Positions 5,493-12,600 of a stretch of 41,973 nt of DNA are shown here, piece after piece. The position numbers were made by a program, and so were the translations under genes. This DNA comes from a virus: the IMG/VR virus record IMGVR_UViG_3300047547_000194, positions 1 through 41,973 of that record; one strand, given 5' to 3'. Numbering within the stretch: the stretch's first letter is position 1; every line of letters starts with the position of its first letter. Below the pieces are notes generated by a model that saw only the letters and a program-made list of their open reading frames with translations, had not been told where the DNA came from and did not search any database.

Positions 5493-5803
5493 AAGTCCTC
5501 CTCAGGATTGTTGATAATGTCGTCAAATTCTGTGCGGGTGCCAATTGTATAATATTCATATCCCAAATTGGTGACGCGTTCTTGAAATTCTTTTTGTGCA
5601 TCACGTTGCTTTTCGTTCTTTGATTTTGTCTCCACAAATATCGCACGCCCATTTCTACATAATACCAATAGATCGGCAAATCCGGCTGGTAGACCACGAA
5701 CATGCAGGCTCCTGCCATAAACATTTGTGCGGACAACCCAAACGTGCGGGGCGTATTTGTATGCGGTGACAATTTCTTTAACAAGATCGGTTCCAGTTGT
5801 CAT
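5489..5803 (-). CDS. VRR-NUC domain nuclease
   Basis: 104 residues forming a single VRR-NUC domain. GLPAGFADLLVL supplies the catalytic Asp44, FVETKSK supplies Glu58-x-Lys60, and Gln70 (KQRDAQ) is the conserved downstream Gln. These are PD-(D/E)XK-fold endonucleases; the phage stand-alone members are thought to resolve branched DNA. It is the first gene after the divergent promoter region at 5838-5870, is coupled to the endolysin gene by an ATGA overlap, and faces the RecE/RecT operon, which fits a shared role in recombination. Confidence 0.88.
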   Translation of the reverse strand: MTTGTDLVKEIVTAYKYAPHVWVVRTNVYGRSLHVRGLPAGFADLLVLCRNGRAIFVETKSKNEKQRDAQKEFQERVTNLGYEYYTIGTRTEFDDIINNPEEDL

Positions 5804-5837
5804 CGAATAATCCTTAAAAATAATTTCAAAAACATGC

Positions 5838-5870
5838 TTGACATTTACACAAATGTTATGCTATTGTCAA
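5838..5870. promoter_or_regulatory. Divergent overlapping promoters with central operator
   Basis: Plus strand: TTGACA (5838-5843), 18-bp spacer and an extended -10 TGCTATTGT (TATTGT at 5862-5867), driving recE/recT. Minus strand: a perfect TTGACA (complement of 5865-5870) with TAAATG 17 bp on, driving the nuclease and endolysin. The dyad ACATTT-ACAC-AAATGT (5841-5856) lies inside both, so one repressor could shut both operons. The plus-strand promoter is the stronger match. Confidence 0.6.
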
Positions 5871-5933
5871 CAGAATTGATGCAATTATTTTCGATGAGAC
5901 TGTTTAACAATAACAAAATAGGGGATGTATAGA

Positions 5934-6743
5934 ATGACAGAATTGACACAAGAAAACTATTTCGATTATCCGGCGTTGTCAGCTAGTGGGATAAACACGT
6001 ACCTTCAAAAGGGCGCTTTCGTATATTGGGCACATTCACCTTTTAATCCTAATAAGGTTGACAATAGCAATGGTGATGACACGTTACTTGGTTCAGTAAC
6101 ACATTGTCTTGTCCTTGAAGGATATAAGAAATTTGAGAGCACCTACTTTATTGCAGAAGAAGGAATGCGGAAAAGGACAAAAGCTTGGTTGGCTATGGAA
6201 GACGAGGCTGCTGGTAGACAGATTATAAGAAGAAGCATGTATGAAGATGCAAACAAACTAGCGACGGCACTCTTGAGGCACGAAAGGGTGCAACAATTGC
6301 TTTGTGATGGCACCGCAGAAACCCCCATCCTTTGGGAAAAAGACGGCATAAAATGTAAACTAAAGGCAGACTATTTAAAAGGGCGCGGCAAACTCATTAT
6401 CGACTATAAAACCACCCGTGCGACTACATCAAGTGAGTACTATAGGGCGGCCGCCGAATATGGATATCATCGCGCCGCCGCATGGTACTTTGATGGCGTG
6501 GCAGCGCTAACAGGAGAAGAGCCAGAGGGCTTTTTGCATGTTGTACAAAATAAAGACTATCCAGAAATTATTGGCTTCCACGAAATTACAGGGGAAATGA
6601 TGGAAGTGGGGAGGGCTGAAAACGAATTTGCTTTTAAGCAAATAAAAGGGCGCCTTATTAGTGGCGATTGGGCAACGTGGACTGACAACGTAGAAAAAGC
6701 TGAGCTTCCGTATTGGTATCGCGCTAAGGGTGCTCATCAATAG
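5934..6743 (+). CDS. RecE-like exonuclease (PDDEXK, DUF3799-type)
   Basis: 269 residues from ATG 5934, chosen over 5925 because AGGGG lies nine bases before it. It opens with LSASGINTYLQ, then GSVTHCLVLEG (His57), and the active site CKLKADYL (Asp146) with IIDYKTT (Asp157, Lys159), the D-x10-DxK layout of RecE/exonuclease VIII-type 5'-3' exonucleases. The conserved Gln/Tyr helix YGYHRAAAWYFDG follows. It would resect dsDNA ends to give single strands for the RecT protein encoded 41 bp downstream. It is the first gene of the rightward recombination operon. Confidence 0.9.
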   Translation: MTELTQENYFDYPALSASGINTYLQKGAFVYWAHSPFNPNKVDNSNGDDTLLGSVTHCLVLEGYKKFESTYFIAEEGMRKRTKAWLAMEDEAAGRQIIRRSMYEDANKLATALLRHERVQQLLCDGTAETPILWEKDGIKCKLKADYLKGRGKLIIDYKTTRATTSSEYYRAAAEYGYHRAAAWYFDGVAALTGEEPEGFLHVVQNKDYPEIIGFHEITGEMMEVGRAENEFAFKQIKGRLISGDWATWTDNVEKAELPYWYRAKGAHQ

Positions 6744-6784
6744 ATTACTTTTAACTTTTTTTAACCAACTTAAGGGGAATTACT

Positions 6785-7603
6785 ATGACTAAAGAAACTA
6801 CGAATACTACTATTGAAAATGACGATCCGACGTTACTGAAGACAATCGAGGTGTTGGAGCCTGTACAGAAGGAAATGGCGTTGCCACAAAAAGCAGTTGA
6901 GGGTGATACGACTTCTATTGCTATTCAGAAAGCAGAAAAGATTGTCATCCAAGGGAACAACTCATCTATTTATAATGATACTGGAAAGTTTGAGCACCTC
7001 CAAAGAATTGCCAAACTCTATTCTAACAGCACAATGGTTCCAGAGTGCTATAGGAACAATGCATCTAATTGCTTTATTGCAATAGATCTTGCTATGCAAT
7101 TTAACATACCAATCTTTCAGTTCATGAATGGTAGCGATGTTCTGCAATTGAAGAATGGGGATAGGTTCGCCCTTAGGGGACAAACTGTTATAGGTATTGT
7201 CAATAACTCTGGAAGATTCAGTAGTGATCTCAACTTTACATATTCTGGAGATGTTTCTAAACTCGAGTTTACTTGTACAGCATGGGCTATTGATAAGCGC
7301 AGCGAAAGAAAGGAGTTTATTCTTTCTGTTGGAGAGGCAATGAAAATAGGGTCTGCTGCGAATAACCCACAATGGAAATCGGTTCCTAGGCTCATGATTA
7401 CATATAGGGCGGCCACATATTTTGCGAGAGTCCACTGTCCAGAAGTATTGCTTGGTATGCAAACGACAGAGGAGATGCAGGATATGAATGTAGTTCAAGC
7501 AAGGGTTGTTTCTAATAATGTTACTTCGCAAGAAACCCAGAATCTAAACAATAAATATTTCTCATCCATCAAGAAAGAGGAGCCAATAGATGTTACTCAA
7601 TAA
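6785..7603 (+). CDS. RecT-family single-strand annealing protein
   Basis: 272 residues. The first 60 residues are charged and probably disordered. The core shows RecT family signatures: ALRGQTVIGIVN-type strand, KMGSAANNPQWKS-like segment (MKIGSAANNPQWKSVPRLM), TYRAATYFARVHCPEVLLG and the following M-Q-T-T-E-E acidic segment. RecT binds single-stranded DNA and pairs complementary strands, working with the RecE-like exonuclease just upstream. AAGGGGAAT lies before the start. The 3' end overlaps the next gene by 14 nt. Phages of this type use such a pair for genome circularisation and recombination-dependent replication. Confidence 0.92.
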   Translation: MTKETTNTTIENDDPTLLKTIEVLEPVQKEMALPQKAVEGDTTSIAIQKAEKIVIQGNNSSIYNDTGKFEHLQRIAKLYSNSTMVPECYRNNASNCFIAIDLAMQFNIPIFQFMNGSDVLQLKNGDRFALRGQTVIGIVNNSGRFSSDLNFTYSGDVSKLEFTCTAWAIDKRSERKEFILSVGEAMKIGSAANNPQWKSVPRLMITYRAATYFARVHCPEVLLGMQTTEEMQDMNVVQARVVSNNVTSQETQNLNNKYFSSIKKEEPIDVTQ

Positions 7604-7877
7604 GCAGTGGAAAAGCGAAGTCAATAAGGTTGTAGGTAGCAACCTTAAGGCCTTCCTTAAGAAGTCTAATATTTACCAGTCTAAGCTTGCATTAATGCTA
7701 GGGGTGGAAAAGGGCTTTGTGCACGCTAGGTTTGTCGGCAAGTCTCCTATGACTGCTCACGATATCGTCGCAATTCAAAAAGCCCTTGGCCTATCTAAAG
7801 CCGAATGCAAGAAGTTTTATTCCATTCTTTTCAATAACACCAACAAAATAGAGGTAATTAGTCGTGACAAATCTTAG
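7590..7877 (+). CDS. XRE-type helix-turn-helix regulator
   Basis: 95 residues with a single HTH_3-like domain at about residues 18-75: NLKAFLKKSNIYQSKLALMLGVEKGFVHARFVGKSPMTAHDIVAIQKAL. The recognition-helix region is SKLALMLGVEKGFVHAR. The family binds operator DNA as dimers. The start has GAGGAG eight bases before and lies inside the end of recT, so translation is coupled. Its place in the recombination operon suggests a timing regulator (for instance a Cro-like or late switch) more than a lysogenic repressor. The palindromes near the promoters at 1650, 4768 and 5841 are possible targets. Confidence 0.8.
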   Translation: MLLNKQWKSEVNKVVGSNLKAFLKKSNIYQSKLALMLGVEKGFVHARFVGKSPMTAHDIVAIQKALGLSKAECKKFYSILFNNTNKIEVISRDKS

Positions 7878-8655
7878 CCATAATGACAATGAACCACAAT
7901 TTTTTTTTACAAAAGAAATAGGTAGAGAAGTTATAGCGATTATGACTCGTACAGGTGTTATAGAAGATATATTTAATATATTTGATGCGGACGGAAATTT
8001 GTACAAATATATTGATCCGCGATTAATTGATGCTATCGATACTTTCGACACAGTTGCTTATAATTTAATGGAGATTTATGGCGATAGAATAGCGGCACAT
8101 AAGGCGCTATATGCCATTAATGACAACGCTCCATTTAATGGAAGATCAATAATTGATATGGTCAAAGAGAACCCATACTCAATATATGAAATACAACTGT
8201 ACTACAATTCTTTCATCGCCCCTTATATGCCACCATTAAACTGGCTTCATCCAGAGGATAAGATTAAAGAATTGTCAACAATAGCTATTGAGATCAGAAC
8301 GCAGAGGGAGGGAGGCGGAGACCAAAGCTTTGAAGAATTCCTTGCACATAGACTTATTAGGCTTGTTTCAAAAAAACTTTCTTGTCTTGAAACTATTCTG
8401 AAAATACCGGTGCTGCCAGATGGTATGGTATGTAACAAGTACTGTGAAGATAGTATTTGGGCAATAAATATAGTCTTCCCAATGGATCACACCAAGGGAC
8501 TCGTAAGGAAAATAATGGATGCATGTGAAGTTATTATAACTCGTGTTTATTATATGAAAGATATGGGGTTAGACTTCTATTTAGGAAAGGTAATTGTCGA
8601 TATAGATTATAATATGGTAGATGGCGAAGTCACCCTTGTTATGCAAAAGAGGTGA
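7864..8655 (+). CDS. Hypothetical protein, 263 residues
   Basis: A GTG start with AGAGGT eight bases upstream, overlapping the XRE gene by 14 nt. Acidic and mostly helical. Residues 70-105 (AAHKALYAINDNAPFNGRSIIDMVKENPYSI) distantly recall the toxin-binding domain of Xre/MbcA/ParS antitoxins (W-L-x-x-x-N-x-x-L-x-G-x-x-P-x-D), but the key Trp and Pro are missing, so I give no family. No catalytic motif or membrane segment is visible. It is probably translated together with the upstream regulator and may work with it. Confidence 0.8.
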   Translation: MTNLSHNDNEPQFFFTKEIGREVIAIMTRTGVIEDIFNIFDADGNLYKYIDPRLIDAIDTFDTVAYNLMEIYGDRIAAHKALYAINDNAPFNGRSIIDMVKENPYSIYEIQLYYNSFIAPYMPPLNWLHPEDKIKELSTIAIEIRTQREGGGDQSFEEFLAHRLIRLVSKKLSCLETILKIPVLPDGMVCNKYCEDSIWAINIVFPMDHTKGLVRKIMDACEVIITRVYYMKDMGLDFYLGKVIVDIDYNMVDGEVTLVMQKR

Positions 8656-8758
8656 TATGTCATCGGTAATATTCTGGCCATCAAGATTAAAAAGGCGTTG
8701 CCATCGTTACGGGAGTCATGATAGTAATTCAAATATTAACCAACCAACTGAGGGAACT

Positions 8759-9220
8759 ATGAGTAAAAAGGAATTGATTAAACGTGGTCTAATATCCACA
8801 TTACCGGCGTCTGTTATAATGCTTGATTATCAAGTCGCGGTGGGCGTCTACCCCGCACTAGCATTCTGCATATCGTGGGGAGTTATTATGTGGTCGTGCT
8901 CAAAATTAGAAAGCAAAGATCCCGTGATGGCGCGATATTACCGCATACTTTCAAGCGCATTTCTTGTTATGCCGATTGCGGCAATGATAGGGTCTGGTAA
9001 AGCCGCATCTTCTGCCGCTGGTGTTAATGTAAGTGAAGCCGAAAAGGCAGGAGCTGCCATCGGTGGCGGTATCGTTCTGGTCATCTCTTTAATGATATCT
9101 TTGCCAATAGCCGCCGCCTTCCACTTTGCAGCAAAAGGGCGCATGAGAAAAATTAAAGAAGCAGCCGACAAAAAAGAGATGATGGAGTTTCAAGAAGAAC
9201 TTATTAGAACGAGGTTCTAA
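8759..9220 (+). CDS. Membrane protein of unknown function
   Basis: About 153 residues from ATG 8759 (AGGGA just upstream and a leader like that before recT). The frame is open upstream; ATG 8657, with AGAGGTGAT before it, would add 34 residues and is the main alternative. Hydrophobic segments lie near residues 10-28, 30-45, 62-82 and 97-125, with Ala/Gly-rich stretches (GKAASSAAGVNVSEAEKAGAAIGGG), and a charged C-terminal tail follows. It is the last large gene of the rightward operon. It could be a holin, a superinfection-exclusion protein or an inhibitor; nothing decides. Confidence 0.7.
   Translation: MSKKELIKRGLISTLPASVIMLDYQVAVGVYPALAFCISWGVIMWSCSKLESKDPVMARYYRILSSAFLVMPIAAMIGSGKAASSAAGVNVSEAEKAGAAIGGGIVLVISLMISLPIAAAFHFAAKGRMRKIKEAADKKEMMEFQEELIRTRF
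9204..9220. repeat. 17-bp palindrome, left member of a pair
   Basis: TTAGAAC-GAG-GTTCTAA is perfectly symmetric in its 7-bp arms and covers the stop codon of the membrane-protein gene. A close relative is at 9340-9356 (14 of 17 bases shared). The pair brackets a large inverted repeat. Confidence 0.85.
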
Positions 9221-9222
9221 TT

Positions 9223-9342
9223 ATGCACATATTCATCAAGTGGCTTTCGACATACATGAGATATATTAAGATCGCTCTAACGTCTCATGTATGTCATGAG
9301 CCACCTGATGAAATAGATTATCGGGATTATCTTATAAAATAA
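9223..9342 (+). CDS. Possible 39-residue small protein
   Basis: ATG 9223 to TAA 9342, two bases after the upstream stop. The product would have a hydrophobic N-terminal part (HIFIKWLSTYMRYIKIAL) and an acidic tail. Most of the ORF is occupied by a 28-bp inverted repeat (9234-9261 with 9283-9310), which would constrain its coding sense strongly, and the ribosome binding site is only GAGGTTC in the upstream palindrome. It may be a small membrane peptide or no gene at all. Confidence 0.35.
   Translation: MHIFIKWLSTYMRYIKIALTSHVCHEPPDEIDYRDYLIK
9234..9310. repeat. Large imperfect inverted repeat (28-bp arms)
   Basis: CATCAAGTGGCTTTCGACAT and the following ACATGAGA-type bases (9234-9261) pair with 9283-9310, 24 of 28 positions matching, around a 21-nt loop. 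Transcribed, it makes a long hairpin between the rightward operon and the convergent late operon. No T-run follows, so it is not a classical terminator. Confidence 0.85.
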
Positions 9343-9356
9343 GAACTAGGTTCTTA
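9340..9356. repeat. 17-bp palindrome, right member of a pair
   Basis: TAAGAAC-TAG-GTTCTTA is perfectly symmetric in its 7-bp arms. It contains the end of the small ORF on the plus strand and the TAG stop of the holin-like gene on the minus strand, so it sits exactly between two convergent operons. It could act as a weak bidirectional terminator or an operator. Confidence 0.85.
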
Positions 9357-9636
9357 CCTTAGGCGGGCGCCCTCTTTTCTTTACAACAGTACTGCGAACT
9401 GCGCTATAAGTTGCGGGCTTGCGTTCCTTCTTTGGTATAATGCCAACAATCTTATCCGATGCACTTAGTCGGCCGTATGTAGATAACAACATACCACCTA
9501 TAGATATTAGATCGTTTAATGTGGTGCTAAGAACCTCAACATCTATTGCATATCCATACCTAGCGGCAATTTGAGGAGCAAGAGAAATAAGAATCCCAAC
9601 AATAGTTTTAGATTGCAAAGCAGATTTTGTAGACAT
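9346..9636 (-). CDS. Holin-like small membrane protein
   Basis: 96 residues. Two hydrophobic stretches (TIVGILISLAPQIAARYG, about 11-28, and LNDLISIGGMLLSTYGR, about 40-56) are followed by a basic tail with KKRGRPPK. The pattern 'K-T-x-x-G-I-x-[IV] ... Y-G-R-[LI]-x-A' resembles small phage holin-type membrane proteins encoded near tail or lysis genes. It is the last gene of the late leftward operon. The tail has an RGRP core like an AT-hook, probably coincidental. Holin is an inference from size, topology and position. Confidence 0.6.
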   Translation of the reverse strand: MSTKSALQSKTIVGILISLAPQIAARYGYAIDVEVLSTTLNDLISIGGMLLSTYGRLSASDKIVGIIPKKERKPATYSAVRSTVVKKRGRPPKVRT

Positions 9637-9653
9637 AATAGAATCCTTTAAGA

Positions 9654-10103
9654 TTATAGAGAAAGAAAGTTTTTTATAACAACAAGAATAAGAGCCAGCC
9701 CCATCGCACTAAGAAGAATCTTTATCCCTCCAAATATTGAACTAATCTTATTATTTGTAATAACATTCGCTTTTGTCAAATCTTTAACATCATTAGCCAT
9801 CGCGCTTATTGAACTAATCTTATTATCTGTAATAACATTCGCTTTTGTCAAATCTTTAACATCATTGGCAATCGCGTTTAAGGTCATTGTAATTGATCCT
9901 ATTGTACCGTCATGTTTATCTAACCCATGTTTTGCGGTGAGAATTGCATCAACTAATTCCATCTTATGAGCCTCCCTTGCTTCCTCTAGGGAATTAACTT
10001 GCATTTCAATCTTACCTATGTCACGGTGAATAACCCCAATTTGAGAATTCAAGGCCTCAAATTTAGAATCAATAGCCTTATAAGAATGTTTATCTGTCGT
10101 CAC
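9654..10103 (-). CDS. Coiled-coil protein with C-terminal membrane anchor (XhlA-like lysis accessory candidate)
   Basis: 149 residues from a GTG start with AAAGAGGG upstream. A long heptad-type helical region (residues 10-125) contains two tandem 24-residue copies ending in DVKDLTKANVIT-x-NKISSI, and the C-terminus (IKILLSAMGLALILVVIKNFLSL) is one membrane span. That topology, charged coiled coil then one span, is shared with XhlA-type proteins and other lysis helpers. It lies between the tail fibre genes and the holin-like gene. It could also be a superinfection protein. Confidence 0.6.
   Translation of the reverse strand: MTTDKHSYKAIDSKFEALNSQIGVIHRDIGKIEMQVNSLEEAREAHKMELVDAILTAKHGLDKHDGTIGSITMTLNAIANDVKDLTKANVITDNKISSISAMANDVKDLTKANVITNNKISSIFGGIKILLSAMGLALILVVIKNFLSL
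9736..9879. repeat. 72-bp tandem duplication inside the coiled-coil gene
   Basis: Copy 1 (9736-9807) and copy 2 (9808-9879) are nearly identical over 72 bp, exactly 24 codons, so the frame is kept. Low divergence between the copies indicates a recent duplication and suggests that length variants of this coiled coil may exist. Confidence 0.95.
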
Positions 10104-10151
10104 AACAACCCTCTTTTATTATAGTGGGTTTTTAATAACATATAATTATCA

Positions 10152-10186
10152 TTTGTACAAATTATAAATTGCAAAATTTGTACAAA
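10152..10186. promoter_or_regulatory. Paired TTTGTACAAA palindromes before the coiled-coil gene
   Basis: The same 10-bp palindrome occurs at 10152-10161 and 10177-10186, 25 bp apart centre to centre, in the only sizeable gap (10104-10195) of the late operon's end. On the minus strand TTGCAA, 18 bp and GATAAT resemble a promoter in the same place. This may let the lysis-type genes have their own start. The motif also occurs in coding sequence, so the support is modest. Confidence 0.35.
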
Positions 10187-10195
10187 GTAATACTT

Positions 10196-10471
10196 TTATG
10201 CACCTTCCAATAAAAGTCGTAACTCTGCTATTTGACTATCAACTGCGATTATTCTATCATTGATAATAGCTTCTCGCTGTTTTCTATTAAATCCTATAGA
10301 TTCTTCCAGCTCTATGATTCTTGCCATAATTTCAATGTTTGGTGTTGCTGGCGTTATGATGTTTCCTTCTGCAACCCATTCTTGAATAAGTGGTGAGTTT
10401 ATATTTTCTATTTCGTCCAATTCATTTATGACATATCTATTCTCATCATTAGTATATTTCCATTGTGTCAT
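10196..10471 (-). CDS. Small tail-fibre-associated protein
   Basis: 91 residues with GGAGG before the ATG. It begins with a beta-like TQWKYTNDENRYV, then has SPLIQEWVAEGNIITPATPN, a phrase common in small phage tail and fibre-assembly proteins (x-Y/L-x-x-W-x-A-E-G-N-x-x-x-P-A), and ends in a predicted coiled coil (IMARIIELEESIGFNRKQRE and on). It follows the fibre genes directly. It is probably a chaperone or a fibre accessory; the role is inferred from position. Confidence 0.65.
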   Translation of the reverse strand: MTQWKYTNDENRYVINELDEIENINSPLIQEWVAEGNIITPATPNIEIMARIIELEESIGFNRKQREAIINDRIIAVDSQIAELRLLLEGA

Positions 10472-10472
10472 A

Positions 10473-11252
10473 TTAGGCCTCCAATTCTAAAACTTTTAAC
10501 CACGCACTTTGCGCAGCAGTACCTAGGTCAATATTAAGATTTATGAAATCCCCTGCGTTTAGGGTAATTAAACCCGATGCAATAGCTGCATTATTAGCAG
10601 TCAAAGAACCTGCTGAGGAGAATCTATTGGTAGAATTAGGAGAGCCGCCACTTGGCACTACGTTGAAATATATTGAGCGCGTTCCTGGGCCATTCGCAAC
10701 ACGGATTATTGATGATATGCCGTCAAATGATGAGGATCCTATAACCTGAGCAACCTTTCCACTAGGACAAGTATATAAGGTATTATTACCAGTTGTTAGA
10801 CCAAGTTTTCTTTGTGGTTTTATAGCAGAAGATTCATCATATAGAACGCCTGATATAAAACAATTTGCACCAGCAGCAGTACAATTTAAAGATAATACAT
10901 CACCAGCTTCAAAAGCTGTATTTGATAGGAAAGCTTGAGATGCATTTGCTGCCAAAGATGTGGAAGCGGTCATCCTGTAGTATATGCCACCCACTTTTGT
11001 TGTGGCATATATTGTATTTGCCCCACCAGCTCCATTAAAAACATTTGAGTTTAATAATAGGAAAGACTTCCCAGATGGGACGGTATAAATATCATTGTCA
11101 CCAACCAAAAGATTTGATCCAGTGGGGCCTAAAACGGTTCCATTTATGAACGGCTTGGCGCCAGTCACGTATTCACTAACGTTAAGTATATCGTCAGGGG
11201 ACGTTTCTTGTAAAACGCCCCCGTTAAGAAATAGTGGAGAACGGACTGCCAT
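10473..11252 (-). CDS. Structural protein with two related beta domains (fibre or decoration)
   Basis: 259 residues. Two similar segments follow each other: GDNDIYTVPSGKSFLLLNS ... AGDVLSLN (about 50-125) and GNNTLYTCPSGKVAQVIGS ... AGDFINLN (about 152-243). Each is a beta-sandwich-like repeat with the 'x-Y-T-x-P-S-G-K' start. This repeated fold is common in phage fibre and virion decoration proteins. It ends one base before the next gene and sits among fibre genes, so a role at the tail tip or in host attachment is likely. Confidence 0.7.
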   Translation of the reverse strand: MAVRSPLFLNGGVLQETSPDDILNVSEYVTGAKPFINGTVLGPTGSNLLVGDNDIYTVPSGKSFLLLNSNVFNGAGGANTIYATTKVGGIYYRMTASTSLAANASQAFLSNTAFEAGDVLSLNCTAAGANCFISGVLYDESSAIKPQRKLGLTTGNNTLYTCPSGKVAQVIGSSSFDGISSIIRVANGPGTRSIYFNVVPSGGSPNSTNRFSSAGSLTANNAAIASGLITLNAGDFINLNIDLGTAAQSAWLKVLELEA

Positions 11253-11259
11253 ATCTCAC

Positions 11260-11763
11260 CTATGCAAGGACTATTACTTGTTGCGGCTCAAAGCTAATTT
11301 CGGTTGCTGAAATTGCTGTGCCGATTTGTTGAGATATAACGCCAGTTCCAGAAGGAGCCGTTGCAGTGGCTGCGCCAGATACCCCAAGAAACATCAATGC
11401 GCCAGGAGTTAAGCCAGTAAGGCCAGTTATTGTACTCTCAAAGTATACACTCGCAGGGGCGGGGCTTGTCGTGCTTGCTAACACAAAACCTATCGCTCTA
11501 CGACTATTTGAATTATCTGCTTTTCTGGCCGTTGGGGTTCCTGCGTTATCAAATACATTGACAATATCGCCAGCCGATAAGTTTTCGCTTGTGACTATAC
11601 TTTTTAAATCAGGAGCAATCCCGTTTGGCATCAATGTAAGATCTAATTTACCAGTACTATCTAAAGCAACAATGTCTCCGGCTTGTGCTACGCCAGTGCT
11701 TCTGTCTGTAGATGTGATCTCGGTTTGAATGCCGTTTAGTAATGAAATATATTTGTCTGCCAT
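11260..11763 (-). CDS. Putative tail-tip or decoration protein
   Basis: 167 residues, with AAGGAGAACTT upstream. After a conserved-looking start (ISLLNGIQTEITSTDRSTG) it contains AGDIVALDSTGKLDLTLMP, then a beta-rich domain ending GALMFLGVSGAATATAPSG and IGTAISATEISFEPQQV. The G-x-x-V/I-x-x-x-I-G-x-A-[IV]-S-x-T-x-[IL] ending recurs in the next gene (HAISPTKIFI), so the two genes share a domain. Such domains are found beside tail fibres and in capsid cement proteins. The exact role is unknown. Confidence 0.65.
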   Translation of the reverse strand: MADKYISLLNGIQTEITSTDRSTGVAQAGDIVALDSTGKLDLTLMPNGIAPDLKSIVTSENLSAGDIVNVFDNAGTPTARKADNSNSRRAIGFVLASTTSPAPASVYFESTITGLTGLTPGALMFLGVSGAATATAPSGTGVISQQIGTAISATEISFEPQQVIVLA

Positions 11764-11778
11764 GTAAGTTCTCCTTAA

Positions 11779-12210
11779 TTAAGATGTGAGTACTGGTTCT
11801 CCAGTACGGATGAAAATTTTAGTTGGTGAAATTGCGTGTCCTACACGTGCAACTATTGCACCTGCTAAAACGCCTTGTACTATAGATCCATTTGCACCAA
11901 GAAACAAGCTAACATTACCATTCATATTCCAGTTCCAGCTAGCATCGGTTAACGTGCCAAAAGTTTGTACATTTACCGGCTCATCAATAGCCACTGATTG
12001 GGTTGTAACGCCAAGGAGGCTCTTAACTGTATCGGGTAAATCTTTGTCGGCGTATAGAACTTTTCCAGTAATGGGGGCGGTATATACGACACGTAACGCG
12101 CTCACGATCTGACCGGCGATAACGGTGGTTGTATTACCTGGTGGGCCTTGTAATCCCATGGCAGAGATAAAAGCAGACGGACCACCTGTGTTTATAATCT
12201 CAATTAACAT
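11779..12210 (-). CDS. Putative tail-tip protein with short collagen-like segment
   Basis: 143 residues. Near the N-terminus MGLQGPPGNTT is a short Gly-x-Pro stretch typical of fibre joints. The rest is a beta domain with AGQIVSALRVVYTAPITGKV and a C-terminal GAIVARVGHAISPTKIFIRTGEP, similar in plan to the end of the neighbouring 167-residue protein. It overlaps the previous gene in the operon by 7 nt. Position points to the fibre or receptor-binding complex. Confidence 0.65.
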   Translation of the reverse strand: MLIEIINTGGPSAFISAMGLQGPPGNTTTVIAGQIVSALRVVYTAPITGKVLYADKDLPDTVKSLLGVTTQSVAIDEPVNVQTFGTLTDASWNWNMNGNVSLFLGANGSIVQGVLAGAIVARVGHAISPTKIFIRTGEPVLTS

Positions 12211-12584
12211 GGCGCCTCATCCACTATAGCTATATCTCCAGAAAATGATTGCGCCGTTCCTGATGGTGACGTTATGCGCAAATGATAAGCATACGTGCCA
12301 AGTGGTAGCGCTGATGTTTCAACAGAAGTTATATCGATTATGATCGTTCCAGTAACTCCTCCAAGTGTAAGCTTTCCATTAATAACTGTGCAGCTAATAA
12401 TGATTACTCCATTGGAATTATATACTTTAAACTCTCCTGCTGTATAACTAGAAAGATCAGAAGGGGGGCCGCCCTCATAGTCCCTTATAATAGAAACTTT
12501 ATGAACAGTAAGCCCTCTGTATAAAACAAAGTCCGCCTCCTGCCCTCTAGCCTCTGCTGTCATGCCGTCGAATACTGTTGCCAT
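12204..12584 (-). CDS. Baseplate/fibre accessory protein (BppU N-domain-like)
   Basis: 126 residues. It begins MATVFDGMTAEARGQEADFVLYRG, then has an Ig-like series of strands (VHKVSIIRDYEGGPPSDLSSYTAGEFKVYNSNG; GTIIIDITSVETSALPLGTYAYHLRITSPSG). The 'D-L-S-x-[YW]-x-x-x-[LF]-x-[VI] ... L-P-x-G-x-Y-x-Y-x-[LI]' pattern resembles the N-terminal domain of baseplate upper proteins and similar phage adaptor domains. AAGGT lies before the ATG. It follows the large fibre gene. Confidence 0.65.
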   Translation of the reverse strand: MATVFDGMTAEARGQEADFVLYRGLTVHKVSIIRDYEGGPPSDLSSYTAGEFKVYNSNGVIIISCTVINGKLTLGGVTGTIIIDITSVETSALPLGTYAYHLRITSPSGTAQSFSGDIAIVDEAPC

Positions 12585-12600
12585 CTGATACCTTGTACAA

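Noticed and set aside
9204-9356. Insertion sequence or IS remnant
   Set aside because: There is no transposase, and the paired palindromes are each self-symmetric, unlike IS ends; no target duplication is visible.
10105-10135. Intrinsic terminator on the plus strand (AACCC ... GGGTT with T-run)
   Set aside because: A five-pair stem with a 14-nt loop is too weak, and no plus-strand gene ends there.
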